Below are positions 15,116-23,056 of a DNA stretch of 34,986 nt, one piece after another; within the stretch, counting starts at the first letter, position 1, and every line of letters begins with the position of its first letter. A program made the position numbers and the translations under genes. Source of the stretch: Caryophanales bacterium (GTDB lineage: Bacteria > Bacillota_I > Bacilli_A > RF39 > UBA660); assembly GCA_016291995.1 (NCBI GenBank), contig JAEEZV010000022.1, forward strand, positions 1 to 34,986. Direction: 5' to 3'. Below the pieces are notes generated by a model. It ran no database searches. It was not told the DNA's origin and saw nothing but the letters and a program-made list of their open reading frames with translations.

Positions 15116-16198
15116 ATGAAAAAAATAGATAAAGTATTACTCTATTCCGTAATTATATTATCTTTATTTGGTCTATTAATGATTTATTCATCTTCATCTA
15201 TATGGGCAGAATATAAGTTTAATGATCCATATAAATATTTAAAAAGCCAAGGTATATTTCTTTTTTTAGGATATATCATCATGTTTTTTATCTCCAAAAT
15301 AGATTTTAAAATATATAAAAAATATAGTAATATCATCCTTATGATATGTCTTGGATTGCTTATCCTTGTTTTAATTCCTGGTATTGGTACAATTAGAAAT
15401 GGAAGTAGAAGTTGGTTTGGTATAGGGCCATTAGGTATTCAACCCAGTGAAGCCGCCAAAATAGGATTAATTATCTTTACTTCAAAATATTTAAGTAATA
15501 ATAAAATTAAAGATATTAAGCATTCTATATTGCCAATATTGATAATTCTTTTTCTAACATTTGCTCTTATCATGTTACAACCAGATTTAGGTACCGGTGT
15601 AATTATTGTCATGTCCGTTATCTCCCTCTTATTTATCTCGGGTGTAAATATGAGTTTCTTTATTAAAATGGGTATATTGGGACTAATCGGTATCATCGTT
15701 TTAATTATTATTGCTCCGTATCGTATTGCAAGAATTACTTCCTTTATAAATCCTTGGTCAGATCCATTAGGCAGTGGTTTTCAAATAATCCAAAGTTTGT
15801 ATGCCATAGGACCTGGTGGACTACTTGGTATGGGTATTGGCAATTCTATTCAAAAACACTTCTATTTACCAGAACCACAAACAGATTTTATCTTTTCCAT
15901 TATCAGTGAAGAATTAGGATTCGCTGGAATACTAATCGTATCCCTTCTCTTTATAACTATTATCTACCGAGGAATTAAAATATCTTTATCTATTGAAGAT
16001 AAATTTGCTAAATATTTATCCTTTGGCATAACCTTTAGTATTACCTTTCAATCTATCCTCAATTTAATGGTCGTAATAGGACTAATTCCTGTTACTGGTG
16101 TCACACTACCATTTCTATCTTATGGTGGCTCTAGCTTAATAATTTCCCTGTTAGAAATAGGAATTCTATTAAACATCTCTAAAAAAGAAGATCTATAA
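15116..16198 (+). CDS. ftsW: FtsW/RodA/SpoVE family lipid II glycan polymerase
   Basis: SEDS proteins polymerise lipid II into glycan strands with a partner class B PBP. The 360-residue protein has about ten membrane segments. The family motifs are all present: NGSRSWFGIGPLGIQPSEAAK (within 95-115), LQPDLGTG (154-161), LPEPQTDFIFSIISEELGF (251-269, with the conserved Asp257) and PVTGVTLPFLSYGGSS near the C-terminus. It resembles FtsW/SpoVE more than RodA, and its probable partner is the penicillin-binding protein at 12082. The Shine-Dalgarno is weak. A TATAAT at 15095-15100 would give a start only about nine bases before the ATG, so the message may be nearly leaderless. The stop overlaps the convergent gene by six bases inside a hairpin. 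Confidence 0.93.
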   Translation: MKKIDKVLLYSVIILSLFGLLMIYSSSSIWAEYKFNDPYKYLKSQGIFLFLGYIIMFFISKIDFKIYKKYSNIILMICLGLLILVLIPGIGTIRNGSRSWFGIGPLGIQPSEAAKIGLIIFTSKYLSNNKIKDIKHSILPILIILFLTFALIMLQPDLGTGVIIVMSVISLLFISGVNMSFFIKMGILGLIGIIVLIIIAPYRIARITSFINPWSDPLGSGFQIIQSLYAIGPGGLLGMGIGNSIQKHFYLPEPQTDFIFSIISEELGFAGILIVSLLFITIIYRGIKISLSIEDKFAKYLSFGITFSITFQSILNLMVVIGLIPVTGVTLPFLSYGGSSLIISLLEIGILLNISKKEDL

Positions 16199-16213
16199 CA
16201 GATCTTCTTCTTC
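16181..16213. terminator. Shared hairpin holding both stop codons of two convergent genes
   Basis: GAAGATCT (16187-16194) pairs with AGATCTTC (16200-16207). The ftsW stop (16196-16198) and the stop of the minus-strand gene (16193-16195) lie in or next to the five-base loop. An A-run at 16181-16186 gives a T-run for the minus strand; the plus-strand tract is T-rich but interrupted. Confidence 0.7.
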
Positions 16214-17584
16214 ATTTTCTTCTTCCACTACTTTCTTTTTTCTACTTCTTGGTTTAGTTGCTTTTGCTTCTTTAACTTCTTTTAATTCTCTACCCAATTT
16301 TCTTTTAGATGCTGCTAAAGCAATTATTAGAATTAATAAAGCAAAAATTATACCAAGAGCTATTAACAAATATTTATAGTATGTATTCATATTATTTTTA
16401 TATAAATCTAACACTTCTAGATTATATCTTTGTACTGTCTTTTCCTTAGCATCATATTGATATAAACTAGTCTTACCAGTCTCAACATTTTTGGCATAGA
16501 ATAAGTAAAATTGATTACCCGTAATTTCTTCATTATCAAGAGCATATGTATTCTTTAAAATATCTAACTTTACTTCTTGATAACTAGGGATACTCTCTTC
16601 TCCATAGATGAAATTTGTCTTTTTATAACCTTTAGGCATTTCATCATCCAAAAGTTGTAATGTTACATTACCAAAAGTATACTCTTTATATAATGTATAT
16701 TTATTATCTTTATAAATATAATAATCTACACTACCCTCATCATCTTTTAGACCAACTAAAGTATAATCTAGTTTTTCATTGTAGTATCCATCTACTTTTT
16801 CTTCGCCAATTTCTACTTCTTTTTCTTCATAATATTCACTTATTTCAGGTAACTCATCTTTCTTTCTAACAACCGTATATGATTCATTATCTACCTGAAC
16901 TTCAATTGGTTTTAATTCCTCAACCGTTGCTTTAATCACATATGTTCTTTTACTACCATTAGCAGCTGTTACAACAACATTTAATGTATTAGTACCTGTA
17001 ACCAAAGCTACTTCACCAGTTCCTGTTACTCTAGCATCAGAATCAGCTAATTGAGCATTAATTTTAACTTTATTTGTTTCAGCAGGAAGAGTTAAAGTAT
17101 ATTCTAAAACTTCTTTATCAAAACTCTCATTTAATTTGTAACCTTCAACTGTCAAACTACTTAAATAATTATTTGAAGATTTTGGTTTAACAGGTGTTGT
17201 TGTCGTATTTCCACCAGTTGATTTAGCTCTAACTGTTACGGTAACTGTCTTACTTCCTTTTATAGCATTTTCATTATAATCGCTTACATCTGTAGCTGTT
17301 ACCGTAATTTTAGCAGTTCCTGCCTTATTTGCTTTTAATGATATACTTTCAGTCTTACTGTCTACCCAAACAGAACCACTTGCTATACTTAAAACTGAAC
17401 TATCAGATGTTGTAACAGTAAATTGTCCAGCAGCCTCGCTTGCTGTAATATTTAAAGAAATACTATTACCTACCGTTACAGTACTACTAGTAACAGAAAT
17501 ACTAAATCCAGCTGCAAAAACATTTGCTATAAATAACATAAAACTAAAAATTGTTACTGTAAATAACTTAATAATCTTTTTCAT
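16193..17584 (-). CDS. Membrane-anchored surface protein with Ig-like and cadherin-like beta-sandwich domains
   Basis: The 463-residue product has a cleavable signal peptide (about 1-25, ending FAAG). A bacterial Ig-like domain follows (about 27-119, including NKAGTAKITVTATD), then a Thr/Pro linker (121-138). A cadherin-like beta-sandwich domain spans 140-225, starting LSSLTVEGYKLNESF and ending with NGSKRTYVIKAT. Next comes an acidic Tyr-rich region (230-400), one membrane segment (404-425) and a charged cytoplasmic tail rich in Lys, Arg and Glu. The same cadherin-like module occurs in the glucosaminidase 10 bases upstream, so the two are probably an operon. It contains no cohesin or dockerin that I can see. 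It may be a membrane partner or receptor for the hydrolase; that is inference. Confidence 0.75.
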   Translation of the reverse strand: MKKIIKLFTVTIFSFMLFIANVFAAGFSISVTSSTVTVGNSISLNITASEAAGQFTVTTSDSSVLSIASGSVWVDSKTESISLKANKAGTAKITVTATDVSDYNENAIKGSKTVTVTVRAKSTGGNTTTTPVKPKSSNNYLSSLTVEGYKLNESFDKEVLEYTLTLPAETNKVKINAQLADSDARVTGTGEVALVTGTNTLNVVVTAANGSKRTYVIKATVEELKPIEVQVDNESYTVVRKKDELPEISEYYEEKEVEIGEEKVDGYYNEKLDYTLVGLKDDEGSVDYYIYKDNKYTLYKEYTFGNVTLQLLDDEMPKGYKKTNFIYGEESIPSYQEVKLDILKNTYALDNEEITGNQFYLFYAKNVETGKTSLYQYDAKEKTVQRYNLEVLDLYKNNMNTYYKYLLIALGIIFALLILIIALAASKRKLGRELKEVKEAKATKPRSRKKKVVEEENEEEDLL

Positions 17585-17594
17585 GTCCTTCTCC

Positions 17595-19571
17595 TTACTG
17601 TACTATAAGTTTAGTACCCATTATATGATTCTTTATCGCTATATAATCAGCTGATGATATATCACCACTTTTATTTGCGTCAGCACTTTGTACGCTAACT
17701 CCGCTCAACTTTTTAGTACCCATTATATGATTCTTTATCGCTATATAATCAACAGAACTAATTAATCCGTCACCATTTACATCACCATAAATGATAAGTG
17801 TATATGTTTTTTCTTCTCTACTTGTTTTAATATTGATTACATCACCTGTTGCAATAATACCATTATTCTTAAGTTCCCCATCTTTATTCTTATATGTTAC
17901 TGTTGCCTTAGGTTCCTTATCCGTAATACTTTTAATAATTGCTGCGGCATCAGTACCGGTTTTATATCCATATACATATGTTCCGTCATTCTTTATTCCT
18001 AAGACTCTTAATATTTCCGCAATATCAAGTGCTTCTTCAACAGCATTCCTTTTAATAGTTAATACATATGTCCTTTTATCTCCATTTTCGGCAGTTACTA
18101 CAATACTTATTTCCTCTTGATCATTTTCAAGTGAAATACTTCCTGTACCACTAACTGTTGATCTATTACTTACTTTACTAGCTGCAATTTCTACTGTTTT
18201 AGTACTTGCATCTAAATTAAGATCATATTTTGTCTTAGAACTAGCCTTTTGGAATAAATAACTACCATTTACTGATAAACTACTCAAAAAGTTATTTGGG
18301 TTACCAATATTTGGTAAAGATACTTTCTCAGGCATATTTTTATATACTGGTATTGAAAATACAAAATCACTATTTAACATATTAACATTGCTATATGCCC
18401 TATATGTTTTAACTGATTCATTAGCTGGAGCCTCAATATTCTGCATATATTGGTGATTGACCAGAGAGTTTCCTACCATATCCCATTTTTGCAAGTATAA
18501 TGTATCTTGTCCCACAGATACATAATCATTAGCTAGGAAACTTGCTCCCCCAACAATAGCTTTATAATGAGTATTCCAGCCTTGTTCCTTCGCGTGCTTT
18601 AATCCGTTGGCAATCGTTTCAGCACTACCATTTCCAGAAGCTTTAATATTATAAAAGTTGTAATATCCTTCGTATCCAGCCACTGTACCAGATACAATTG
18701 TACTACCCTGAGCTCCCACTTCTTGTATTACTCTAGATATTAAAACATATGGACTAATATTATATTCCGTCGCTGCGTCTAAGAAAGCATCGACATATGT
18801 TTTTTTATTATCAGAATCAGCATATCCTTGCATAAAAGTGCCATTTAACATCTTTGTAACGCCTTCAGCAGTATGATAATTACTATTATAAGATAATGCT
18901 TCATACATAAATACTTGTCTTTCATTTAAAAAGTTACGTGGATCCATATAATAAGCAATTGTTGCTTTATTCGCTGCAAACCAATATGTTCCTCCACCTC
19001 TAAAATCATTTGAAAACGTATCAGTTAAATAATTATATGACCAAGAAGCAGTTGATTTATATCCATCACGACTTCTATTGGTATCTTCAATTAAACTCCA
19101 TCCTTGAGAATATCCATCATATTCTTTCGTTACCATACTATTAAAATCTTGTTTTATGTCATATACTTTGAATGACCAAGTCGGATATTTAACATGTAAT
19201 GTAACTAAATATGGAATATAACTATCCGGAAATCCTAAAGCTTTTAAATAATCACTATATTCTTCATAATCAGCCATATTTATTTCAGGTATTTCTTCTA
19301 TTTTAGTAAATTCACTACATATATAACCTACTGTCCCATTATTACTAGCTTTATACCATAATGTACATCCATTACCGGTACCAGCATTATCAGATATTAA
19401 TGATAATTGCTGTCCACTATTAAACATTGTAATAACAGAGCTTCCTGTCGTAGGTGCACTTCTAAAATTAACATAATCTTCTGTAACAACAATTATTTTT
19501 TCGGCAGATACAGAAAATGAAAAAATAACAAATGAAAAAACAAAGAAAACAAAATATGATATTTTTCTCAT
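17595..19571 (-). CDS. Secreted SH3-type N-acetylglucosaminidase (LytG-like) with C-terminal dockerin
   Basis: The 658-residue exported enzyme should cut the glycan strands of peptidoglycan. Its modules in order begin with a signal peptide (1-23) and a bacterial SH3 domain (24-92). A glucosaminidase domain (about 180-380) has the probable catalytic Glu284 in SRVIQEVGAQGS, followed by YYNFYNIKASGNGSAE. Then come a cadherin-like beta-sandwich (428-508), a short alpha/beta module (about 515-595) and a type I dockerin-like pair of calcium loops (596-656). The first loop is DVNGDGLISSVD (597-608), the second DANKSGDISSAD (631-642); both keep the Asp/Asn calcium ligands. A dockerin on a wall hydrolase suggests docking to the cohesin-like proteins encoded at 21860-25260. 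It has its own extended -10 promoter and is followed by the Ig/cadherin-like gene. Confidence 0.85.
   Translation of the reverse strand: MRKISYFVFFVFSFVIFSFSVSAEKIIVVTEDYVNFRSAPTTGSSVITMFNSGQQLSLISDNAGTGNGCTLWYKASNNGTVGYICSEFTKIEEIPEINMADYEEYSDYLKALGFPDSYIPYLVTLHVKYPTWSFKVYDIKQDFNSMVTKEYDGYSQGWSLIEDTNRSRDGYKSTASWSYNYLTDTFSNDFRGGGTYWFAANKATIAYYMDPRNFLNERQVFMYEALSYNSNYHTAEGVTKMLNGTFMQGYADSDNKKTYVDAFLDAATEYNISPYVLISRVIQEVGAQGSTIVSGTVAGYEGYYNFYNIKASGNGSAETIANGLKHAKEQGWNTHYKAIVGGASFLANDYVSVGQDTLYLQKWDMVGNSLVNHQYMQNIEAPANESVKTYRAYSNVNMLNSDFVFSIPVYKNMPEKVSLPNIGNPNNFLSSLSVNGSYLFQKASSKTKYDLNLDASTKTVEIAASKVSNRSTVSGTGSISLENDQEEISIVVTAENGDKRTYVLTIKRNAVEEALDIAEILRVLGIKNDGTYVYGYKTGTDAAAIIKSITDKEPKATVTYKNKDGELKNNGIIATGDVINIKTSREEKTYTLIIYGDVNGDGLISSVDYIAIKNHIMGTKKLSGVSVQSADANKSGDISSADYIAIKNHIMGTKLIVQ
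17611..17751. repeat. Two identical 39-base repeats encoding the dockerin helices
   Basis: Bases 17611-17649 and 17713-17751 are identical (39 of 39), spaced by 102 bases. They encode the helix of each dockerin half, ending DYIAIKNHIMGTK. Identity at third codon positions points to recent duplication or gene conversion. Confidence 0.9.
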
Positions 19572-19594
19572 TTTGATACACCTACCTTTAGTTA

Positions 19595-19603
19595 ATTATA
19601 TCA
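19595..19603 (-). promoter_or_regulatory. Extended -10 promoter of the dockerin glucosaminidase
   Basis: TGATATAAT reads on the minus strand, followed within a few bases by the Shine-Dalgarno AGGTAGGTG near 19579-19587, giving a very short leader. No strong -35 is visible. Confidence 0.55.
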
Positions 19604-19660
19604 AATGTATATGTTTTTGACTATGAACTAACTAGCACTTTACAAAAATTACTCTCCTAC

Positions 19661-19689
19661 TTGTCATTAATATTATTTTTATATATAAT
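19661..19689 (+). promoter_or_regulatory. Promoter of yigZ
   Basis: TTGTCA (19661-19666) and TATAAT (19684-19689) are separated by exactly 17 bases. Predicted transcription start is only about nine bases before the ATG. Confidence 0.7.
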
Positions 19690-19704
19690 TAAGTTGGTGG
19701 TTAT

Positions 19705-20286
19705 ATGTACACAATTAGTATTGACAACAAAAATGAAATTATCATTAAAAATTCCAAATTTATTGGTCTTATATATAAACTAGATAATGCTGACATAAAT
19801 ACTATATTAGACCATATTAGAAAAGAATATCCGGATGCAACACATTATTGTTATGCCTACATATATGAAAATAGTCAAAAATCAAATGATGATGGTGAAC
19901 CTAGTGGTACTGCAGGAATACCTATTTTAAAAGTATTAGAGGCCAACAATTTAACCAATACTCTAGTTGTTGTAGTTAGATATTTTGGTGGTATTAAACT
20001 AGGTGCCAATGGCCTAATAAGAGCCTATACAAAAGTTACCTCAAATTTAATAAAAGAAACACCTTTAGTTGAATTAATAGATGGCTTTAATTTAGATATC
20101 ACATTTGATTATTCCAAAATTAAAGAAATAGATTATCTCTTAAAAAATGAAAAAATAAATAATAAAACATTTGATAATACCATTACATATAACATATCCA
20201 TAAATAAAGATTTCTTAGACATTATTAAATCAAATAATATTACTTATAAAAATATTAAAGAAATAAAAATAGAAAGAACTATATGA
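19705..20286 (+). CDS. yigZ: YigZ/IMPACT family protein (UPF0029)
   Basis: The 193-residue protein has the N-terminal UPF0029/IMPACT domain with the hallmark motifs ATHYCYAYIY, DDGEPSGTAGIPIL (66-79) and VVVRYFGGIKLGANGLIRAY (88-107). A smaller C-terminal ferredoxin-like domain (about 135-190) follows. IMPACT-family proteins have been linked to translation control in eukaryotes; the bacterial role is unclear. The Shine-Dalgarno is weak (GGTGG). The gene is convergent with tmk, the two frames overlap by eight bases, and a hairpin covers both ends. It stops with TGA. Confidence 0.9.
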   Translation: MYTISIDNKNEIIIKNSKFIGLIYKLDNADINTILDHIRKEYPDATHYCYAYIYENSQKSNDDGEPSGTAGIPILKVLEANNLTNTLVVVVRYFGGIKLGANGLIRAYTKVTSNLIKETPLVELIDGFNLDITFDYSKIKEIDYLLKNEKINNKTFDNTITYNISINKDFLDIIKSNNITYKNIKEIKIERTI

Positions 20287-20314
20287 TTTTTCTTACTTTA
20301 ACATATAGTTCTTT
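20273..20314. terminator. Hairpin covering the overlapping ends of yigZ and tmk
   Basis: AAAGAACTATAT (20273-20284) is an exact inverted repeat of ATATAGTTCTTT (20303-20314). It lies across the eight-base overlap of the two convergent genes. The flanking tracts are AT-rich with broken T-runs, so efficiency is uncertain. Confidence 0.6.
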
Positions 20315-20977
20315 ATTTATATCTTCAATTGTTCTAATTTGTTTATCTTTAACGCAATCGATAACATCATAATCATATATTGCCGATAATTCTAAATAAG
20401 CTTTCTCTCCAAGTTTTAAATATTTTTCATTACGTTCAGTTTCATCTGCTACTTCTTTTCTGTCTTTCTTTAAAATACAAGCATATTCATATGGTAAGTA
20501 TAATAAAATAGTCAAATCTGGACGTGGTAATTCAAGTATATCATATTCCAAAGTTTCAATCTTTTTATAGATATCAAGTCTATCTTGTCTCTTTTCAAGT
20601 AATCCTCCTCTATGAGCCATATTGGAAGTAACATACCTATCGATAATTAAAATATATCCTTCATCAATTAATTGATTCAATTCAGAAAGATGATATCTAC
20701 GATCGGCCGCATAATAAAGTAATGCTGTTAAAGAATCGACATTTCCTCCACCTTCAGGAAAGAAACTATGATCTTCCTTTAATACTTCTTCACACATTGC
20801 CGGTTTTCCTAACAAACATGCCCCAACTATTTTACCCGTTGGACTATCATACCAAGGAAATGATAGTCTTTTTACTTTATATCCTTCCTTTTCTAATTTA
20901 GAAACCAACAAAGTTGTTTGTGTTTCTTTACCAGAGCAATCCGTTCCTTCGATAACTATTATCTTACCTTTTTTCAT
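20279..20977 (-). CDS. tmk: Thymidylate kinase
   Basis: This 232-residue cytoplasmic enzyme phosphorylates dTMP to dTDP. The P-loop is EGTDCSGKET (residues 10-19), and the DRYVTSN motif of the dTMP site follows in the middle. The residue after the P-loop Lys is Glu rather than the usual Thr/Ser. From memory, the GTDCSGKE form is recurrent in a subgroup of Firmicutes enzymes, so I do not treat it as damage. The length is slightly above the usual 205-215, with insertions around residues 60-85. The promoter lies in the gap after the DUF368/PopT gene. It could belong to the deoxynucleoside-kinase branch, but thymidylate kinase fits best. Confidence 0.85.
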   Translation of the reverse strand: MKKGKIIVIEGTDCSGKETQTTLLVSKLEKEGYKVKRLSFPWYDSPTGKIVGACLLGKPAMCEEVLKEDHSFFPEGGGNVDSLTALLYYAADRRYHLSELNQLIDEGYILIIDRYVTSNMAHRGGLLEKRQDRLDIYKKIETLEYDILELPRPDLTILLYLPYEYACILKKDRKEVADETERNEKYLKLGEKAYLELSAIYDYDVIDCVKDKQIRTIEDINKELYVKVRKII

Positions 20978-20992
20978 TCTATCACCATAATA

Positions 20993-21022
20993 AATATATC
21001 ATATTCATAAATGTTTTGACAA
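20993..21022 (-). promoter_or_regulatory. Promoter of tmk
   Basis: TTGTCA (21022-21017) and TATATT (20998-20993) are separated by 18 bases, with TGA directly before the -10. The -35 abuts the stop codon of the upstream gene. Confidence 0.55.
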
Positions 21023-21814
21023 CTATTTATCTAAAATATATGATATAAAAATACCTAAAAAGAAAAACACAATCCCAAATATATTAAATTTAATATGTAT
21101 CGTCATAACCATTAAAGTAACTATACTGGCAATTGCTAAACCAAGAATAATTAAATACATTATATTTCTATGTTTTTTTAACAAATAATTAATCAAATAT
21201 ATATTTATAATAAAAGATACTATCATTCCTAATCCATATGAAAAATATATCTTAAAATTACTTATAACATAATTAATATCAAAAACATTAGCTATTATCC
21301 TAAGTACATCATTATAAATACCCATAATCATTAAAAGAGATGATCCACTAATCCCCGGTAAGATCGAAGCAAATATATCAGTATATCCACCAATAAAGAA
21401 AACTATATTGTTATCATTTTTAATATAAGCTGTATGATTAGATACACTAAATGTTAAAAATAAAAACATGAATAAAACAAACAAAATAATGATTATATTT
21501 TTTAAATTATAATTAATTTTCTTACCAAAATTATATGTTCCTCCTAATATTAAACCAATAAAAAATAGCATTGTAACAAATTTAAAATTATTTAAAAAAT
21601 ATAAAAGTATATTACTACATAATACTATAGATAATAATACTCCCCCAAAAAAGATAACAATCGTTTTCAAATTATTTTTCCAATCAGAAAGAAAATCAGT
21701 TAGTGCATCTAATATTCTTTCATAGATATTAAAATTAATAGCTAACAGTGCTCCAGATACTCCAGGCATTATTTTGCCGATACCAACGATAAAACTTTTT
21801 ATAAATAAAAGCAT
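21023..21814 (-). CDS. popT: DUF368/PopT undecaprenyl-phosphate translocase
   Basis: The 263-residue polytopic membrane protein has the two inverted-repeat signatures of DUF368: MPGVSGA (16-22) and LPGISGSS (152-159). About seven to eight membrane segments are visible. DUF368 members (PopT) return undecaprenyl phosphate, the C55 lipid carrier, from the outer to the inner face of the membrane so that it can be reused by enzymes such as MraY. The Shine-Dalgarno GGTGATA lies just before the ATG. The gene lies after the terminator of the cohesin-like operon and just upstream of tmk. The symbol is given by family; substrate specificity is inferred. Confidence 0.85.
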   Translation of the reverse strand: MLLFIKSFIVGIGKIMPGVSGALLAINFNIYERILDALTDFLSDWKNNLKTIVIFFGGVLLSIVLCSNILLYFLNNFKFVTMLFFIGLILGGTYNFGKKINYNLKNIIIILFVLFMFLFLTFSVSNHTAYIKNDNNIVFFIGGYTDIFASILPGISGSSLLMIMGIYNDVLRIIANVFDINYVISNFKIYFSYGLGMIVSFIINIYLINYLLKKHRNIMYLIILGLAIASIVTLMVMTIHIKFNIFGIVFFFLGIFISYILDK

Positions 21815-21836
21815 TATATCACCAATAAATAATATG

Positions 21837-21861
21837 AAAAAAAGAGCAATTAATGCTCTTT
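21837..21861 (-). terminator. Terminator of the cohesin-like operon
   Basis: AAAGAGCA (21841-21848) pairs with TGCTCTTT (21854-21861) around ATTAA; a short T-run follows on the minus strand. It overlaps the stop codon of the gene at 21860-23056. Confidence 0.8.
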
Positions 21862-23056
21862 ATTCAAAACTTTGCATATTCTTTTTATAATAGTACATTG
21901 CAACTCCAAGTGAAGCTATTAAAACTATCGCCATAATAAATGCACTCGTTCCACCAGTACTAGGATTAACTGGTGGCTTTTGACTAGGCGTAGCAGATGA
22001 ACCAGCTTTCTTAACAGTAATCGTATAAGAAACTTGTTCGACTAAATTCTCTTTATGATTTATAGTTATTAATACTTGTCCTTCACCTGATAATACTTTA
22101 GGTGGAACAAAGAATGAAGAAAATTCATAGTTTTCACTATCTTTAAGTGTTGCATCAACTGTATATGAAGAAACATCATCAAGTGTTACTTCATATTCAT
22201 ATTTAGAACTAGATAAAGTAACATTCTTACCACCAACAGTCAAAGTTGCAAGTTCTCCACCTTCTACTTCTTGTGGAACAGGTCTGGCAACATTAAGTGT
22301 ATATATTACTTGGTTATCTCCTTCACCAACATATATCTTAACTTGCATATTTGTTTGACCACTAGGTGGATTAAATTCAATACTACTTGCATTAAGAGTT
22401 GCATCCGTATGACCATTCTTAATAACAATTGTATCATTAGCATTTTTACTAGTAGCAGAAATACCAAATGTAGTCGTAGTTTCACTATCTAGAAGAACAG
22501 CATATCCTGTATCATTATCTAATGATGAGAAAGGCCTACCCAAAGTACCATTAGTAATAGATAAATTCTTAAGACCTTTTTCCGTTTCTACCGGTTCTGA
22601 TCCAGAACCAACTGTAACTGATACTGTTGCATCGCTAACAGAATAATTATCATCCAAATCATAGAATTTAACATCCGTAAGTTTGATAGTTTTACTTCCC
22701 TCACTTATTGAATCAGAAAGTTTAAATTTTATTGATCCAATTTGAAATGATCCATTGGCTGGATTTCCCATATATGGAGCAATTTTATTACCATTAATTG
22801 TCTTACCTTCCCAATTGTCATCAGCAAAAGTAATATTTTGAGAATTAATTTCTATTCCATCAGGTAAATCAAACGTACCAGTTACACCATATATATCAGT
22901 ATCGGTCGTTCCGCTTAAAGAACACGTAATTATATCTCCTGCTTTAGCTTCTGATGGTGAACAACTCATAGATAAAGTACCAGATAATGCATTTACCGTA
23001 ATTGGGAAAAACAACATCAATGAAATTGTCAACAATAACTTTAGTTTATTTCTCAT
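21860..23056 (-). CDS. Anchored surface protein with N-terminal cohesin-like domain and cadherin-like repeats
   Basis: The 398-residue protein begins with a signal peptide (1-23). Residues 27-150 look like a cohesin domain, with a Cys pair (Cys32, Cys45), the strand GVTGTFDLPDG, the strand IGSIKFKLSDS and the late strand IKLTDVKFYDLDD. Two cadherin-like beta-sandwich domains follow (about 160-258 and 267-350). The C-terminus has a Pro/Ser linker, NPSTG (364-368), one hydrophobic segment (371-390) and KKN. This is either a sortase-type sorting signal with a non-canonical motif or a simple membrane anchor. The start overlaps the stop of the upstream adaptor gene by four bases (ATGA). It could receive the dockerins encoded at 17595 and 23053; direct binding is inference. 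Confidence 0.8.
   Translation of the reverse strand: MRNKLKLLLTISLMLFFPITVNALSGTLSMSCSPSEAKAGDIITCSLSGTTDTDIYGVTGTFDLPDGIEINSQNITFADDNWEGKTINGNKIAPYMGNPANGSFQIGSIKFKLSDSISEGSKTIKLTDVKFYDLDDNYSVSDATVSVTVGSGSEPVETEKGLKNLSITNGTLGRPFSSLDNDTGYAVLLDSETTTTFGISATSKNANDTIVIKNGHTDATLNASSIEFNPPSGQTNMQVKIYVGEGDNQVIYTLNVARPVPQEVEGGELATLTVGGKNVTLSSSKYEYEVTLDDVSSYTVDATLKDSENYEFSSFFVPPKVLSGEGQVLITINHKENLVEQVSYTITVKKAGSSATPSQKPPVNPSTGGTSAFIMAIVLIASLGVAMYYYKKNMQSFE

Noticed and set aside
17791-18120. Plus-strand reading frame of 109 codons opposite the glucosaminidase
   Set aside because: Antisense shadow of the cadherin-like and C-terminal region; hydrophobic only because of complementary codon use.
13987-20286. 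Mollicutes genetic code (UGA as Trp)
   Set aside because: UGA ends the PBP and yigZ at normal family lengths, and Trp codons in the proteins I checked are UGG.
20920-20950. Damaged P-loop in thymidylate kinase (Lys-Glu instead of Lys-Thr/Ser)
   Set aside because: The rest of the enzyme is intact, and I recall the same GTDCSGKE form in other Firmicutes members, so it looks like a subfamily trait.
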